Shown here: positions 36,477-38,756 of the stretch, piece after piece | Position numbering within the stretch: the stretch's first letter is position 1 | Layout of the letters: each line of letters opens with the position of its first letter | Source of the DNA: a virus | IMG/VR virus record: IMGVR_UViG_3300048588_000125 | Span: 1-38,756 of that record | DNA: 38,756 nucleotides | Direction: 5' to 3' (one strand) | Notes under the pieces: model-generated | Database searches by the model: none | The model's input: only the letters and a program-made list of their open reading frames with translations | What the model was told of the DNA's origin: nothing | Position numbers and translations under genes: made by a program

Positions 36477-38579
36477 GTGTATTCACCGAAACTCGTGGCG
36501 TTCGATGTTGAGACCGCCGACAAGGACGGTGCTTCGCTCGAATACTGGAAGCCTGACTTCCGCGTACTCTCCTCAGCCTTCTCTTGGCGAAACTCACAAG
36601 GCAGCCTCACACACCTTTACTGCGACGGTGAACATGAGACAGCCGAATACCTCAAAGAAGTGCAAAAGCGCGGTCTGAAACTGGTCGCACACAGCGCACA
36701 ATTTGAGCACGGCGTCTTGCGCTGTCGCTTTCCATGGTTTGACCGTAAACTGCTTGAGGTTGATACGCAAAGGCTAGCTCAGAACTATGACTCAGGCGGA
36801 AAACGTTACAAGACCGAAAAGCCGACGACTCTTGAGGACGAGTTGAAATACCTCAACAACAAGGTCGAAGAACAGACCGGTCTAGGTCTTGAAGCCTGCG
36901 CGTCGCGTGTGTTGCCAAAGGATTGGCATAACCACAAGGAACCTTACTACAAATGGTTGCGCGAGAACGGTGTTAAACGTGGTCAAGAGGGTAAGCACCT
37001 GCACCTGCTACCAGCCGAAATGCTGGAAGCGTATAACACGGCTGATACCGACGTAACTCTTGTGTTGGCTGAGTTTTACCTAGACGCTTTCCAGCGTATG
37101 AATTTCAACTGGCGGTTTGATCACTACCTGCATATGTGCGCAATCGAGCGGCTGGTTGAGGGTAAGGTGCGAGGCATTCGGGTCGACCGGACCAAGCTTC
37201 AAACCTTCGTCGACAGTGTCAAGACCGAGCGGGCGTCAATCAAGGCGGCTTTCTTTGCTCATTACGAACGTGAAATCGAACTGATTGAAACCAAGCGACG
37301 CGAAGCTTGGGTTAATGAGCTTAAAACGCCGCAAGGTCGAGCGAAGCGCGAGGCTCAAGTATGGGATAAGCGTGAAGAGTGGGAGTTTAACCCGCGCTCT
37401 ACAGTTCAGCTGAAAGAACTGTTCGTCGACCGGCTCGGCTACGTTCCCAAGTTCTGGACTAAGGAAAGCAAAGAGTCGTCAGCCAAACGAAAAGAAGACA
37501 AGAGTTTACCCGAGTATGAGCCTAACCCTAGCTTCCGCGCCGCGCATTTGCCGACCTACGGTGAAGGCGGCGCTATCCTGGCAAACTACAAGAAACGCGA
37601 ACTCGTACAGCGTCAAGCCGAAAACCTCTTGGCTCTTTCTGCGGTCGACGGTCGCTGGCATTACGACTTGCGGGCGTGTGGAACCAAGACAGGTCGATAC
37701 ACAGGCGGTAGCAGTGGACCCGTGAAACTCAACATTCAAGCTTTGGCTCGTAAAGAAAAAGGGTTGATGTCTTGTCTTGTGGCTGAGCCGGGCTACAAAT
37801 TCGTCTCAATCGACTTGTCGTCAGGCGAGCCCACAGTTGTCGCCCACTACTCGCAGGATGAAAACTACATCGCAAACGCTTTCGGTATGGCCGGTAAAAA
37901 ACCGTACTGGAAGGGCGAACTCTTGATGTTGGATGACCCTTATCTGTCTTTTGCCAGCATTTCACCGCTTGGAAAGGCGGTTATCCGCAAAGTTTGGGAC
38001 GAAGGGTTGTTCGACACCTGGAACGACAACGAAGCAGCGACCGACGCAATCAAAGCAAAACTCAAGAAACTGCGTGCTTTTCACAAGACGCTGTTCCTTG
38101 CGCTGCTTTACGGTCAGAGCGCACGTGGTATGGTCAACTTCGCAGCCGATAATGGTGAGGTAATTTCATTTGCAGAAGCAAAAGAGGTCCACAAGACTTT
38201 CTGGCGCAAACTGTATCCAAAGGTCGGTAAGCTGGCTGACGTCATGGTAGCTCTTGTCGAAAGGCAAGGGTTCTTGGTTAACGCCTTCGGCTTCCGCATG
38301 ACGCCTGAACAGCCGCGTTTAGCCCTGAACTACCGCATTCAATCCAGTGTGTCCGGCATTATCAAGGTAGCTGAAAACAAGCTTTACAAACTGTCCGACT
38401 ACGCCCTACCCGGCCCGGTGATCCACGACGAAATACTGCCTCAGGTTCCCGAGGACAAGGTTGAACTGTTCAAAGAGGATGTCGGCAAGGCGTTCGCGTC
38501 TTTGAACCAAGACCTAAAATGGACCGTCGAAATCAGAAACGGGTTCGTAGTGGGTAATAACTTAAGCGAAGCAAAATGA
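36477..38579 (+). CDS. Family A DNA polymerase with 3'-5' exonuclease domain, 700 aa
   Basis: The start is a GTG at 36477 after GAGG. The exonuclease motifs are AFDVETA (Asp10, Glu12), AHSAQFEHG and YNTADTDVTLVL. The polymerase domain shows KTGRYTGGSSGPVKLNIQAL, motif A SIDLSSGEPTVVAHYS, motif B KTLFLALLYGQS and motif C VIHDEI (HDE at 650-652). No 5'-3' exonuclease domain is present. The length is close to T7 DNA polymerase. It is the main replicase. Its stop overlaps the next ATG (ATGA). Confidence 0.95.
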   Translation: MYSPKLVAFDVETADKDGASLEYWKPDFRVLSSAFSWRNSQGSLTHLYCDGEHETAEYLKEVQKRGLKLVAHSAQFEHGVLRCRFPWFDRKLLEVDTQRLAQNYDSGGKRYKTEKPTTLEDELKYLNNKVEEQTGLGLEACASRVLPKDWHNHKEPYYKWLRENGVKRGQEGKHLHLLPAEMLEAYNTADTDVTLVLAEFYLDAFQRMNFNWRFDHYLHMCAIERLVEGKVRGIRVDRTKLQTFVDSVKTERASIKAAFFAHYEREIELIETKRREAWVNELKTPQGRAKREAQVWDKREEWEFNPRSTVQLKELFVDRLGYVPKFWTKESKESSAKRKEDKSLPEYEPNPSFRAAHLPTYGEGGAILANYKKRELVQRQAENLLALSAVDGRWHYDLRACGTKTGRYTGGSSGPVKLNIQALARKEKGLMSCLVAEPGYKFVSIDLSSGEPTVVAHYSQDENYIANAFGMAGKKPYWKGELLMLDDPYLSFASISPLGKAVIRKVWDEGLFDTWNDNEAATDAIKAKLKKLRAFHKTLFLALLYGQSARGMVNFAADNGEVISFAEAKEVHKTFWRKLYPKVGKLADVMVALVERQGFLVNAFGFRMTPEQPRLALNYRIQSSVSGIIKVAENKLYKLSDYALPGPVIHDEILPQVPEDKVELFKEDVGKAFASLNQDLKWTVEIRNGFVVGNNLSEAK

Positions 38580-38756
38580 TTGAACTCATGGCCGCTATTG
38601 CCCTGTGGTGCAAGGCGAGTAACGAGTATCCAAGCACCGTGGACGACTGCAAACGCCGCATAGCGCGATGTGTTGCGCTGCAGACGGCTGAAATGGACAA
38701 ACAATACTGCTTTTATAAGCCGGTCGAGAAACCTTGGCCGGTGTTCGCGAATGAGA
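38576..38756 (+). CDS. 5' part of the junction-spanning small hypothetical protein
   Basis: The ATG at 38576 overlaps the polymerase stop (ATGA), and the frame is open to the end of the window. After removal of the 127-base repeat it continues at base 1 and stops at 144, giving 65 residues in total. It is the first gene behind the polymerase in the rightward operon. The family is not recognised. Confidence 0.8.
   Translation, partial: MIELMAAIALWCKASNEYPSTVDDCKRRIARCVALQTAEMDKQYCFYKPVEKPWPVFANE
38630..38756. repeat. 127-base direct terminal repeat (right copy)
   Basis: This is the exact copy of bases 1-127. It should be counted once when the genome is closed. Confidence 0.95.

Noticed and set aside
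36477-38579. Search for a T7-like RNA polymerase to explain the 16-base motif as its promoter
   Set aside because: The only large polymerase gene is a family A DNA polymerase with exonuclease motifs and no RNA polymerase gene is seen, so the motif must be read by the host or another factor.

Overview
The window is one complete, circularly closed genome of a small tailed bacteriophage. Its last 127 bases repeat its first 127 exactly, and an open reading frame runs in frame across the join, so the unique sequence is 38,629 bases. The gene set is that of a podovirus-like temperate phage: short-tail adaptor and nozzle proteins, large glycine-zipper internal virion proteins, no tape measure or sheath, a family A DNA polymerase, and a tyrosine integrase beside a complete tRNA-Leu. 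AGGAG-type ribosome sites and a peptidoglycan peptidase suggest a Gram-negative host, but nothing in the sequence fixes the genus. No phage RNA polymerase is seen.

Layout. Positions 1-818 (+) end the rightward operon: small proteins, an M15 peptidase (probable endolysin) and a 42-residue membrane protein. Positions 744-2146 hold the integrase (-), a probable attP region with GGTAGAC repeats and a partial tRNA-Leu copy, the intact tRNA-Leu(UAA) and a two-way terminator. Positions 2147-22433 are the leftward late operon. Read in its own direction it gives two small proteins, TerS, TerL, a RuvC-like nuclease, a 28-residue membrane peptide, portal, scaffold, major capsid, minor structural proteins, tail fibre, a coiled-coil membrane protein, adaptor, nozzle, three internal virion proteins, a membrane protein and an HExxH peptidase. 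A GIY-YIG-like gene and an HNH gene sit in this operon on the opposite strand and look like mobile intruders.

Positions 22434-23062 are a hairpin-rich non-coding control region that ends in two inverted copies of a 16-base motif. A third identical copy lies at 26086. Rightward from 23063 come a ParB-like/unknown/PAPS-reductase-like cassette (IbrB/IbrA type), a leftward ribbon-helix-helix gene that may be the lysogeny repressor, with clustered TTACACAC boxes, and then a chain of overlapping small genes that includes a 27-unit pentapeptide-repeat protein. The replication and recombination block follows: a DUF1599-like protein, a Cas4/RecB-like nuclease, a possible ssDNA-binding protein, an AEP primase, an HNH nuclease, an Fe-S XPD/DinG-like helicase, a cytosine methyltransferase, a calcineurin-like phosphoesterase, a Sak4-like ATPase and DNA polymerase.

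Points that deserve a second look are: the methyltransferase locus (a one-base shift at a G5 run plus a second long reading frame with its own family-like motifs), the 16-base motif, the IbrAB-like cassette, the over-represented heptamer TCTTGTG, the attP/tRNA region with an atypical integrase, the duplicated element in the capsid-gene leader, and several genes under 60 codons (42, 50, 28, 41 and 47 residues) that are easily missed.
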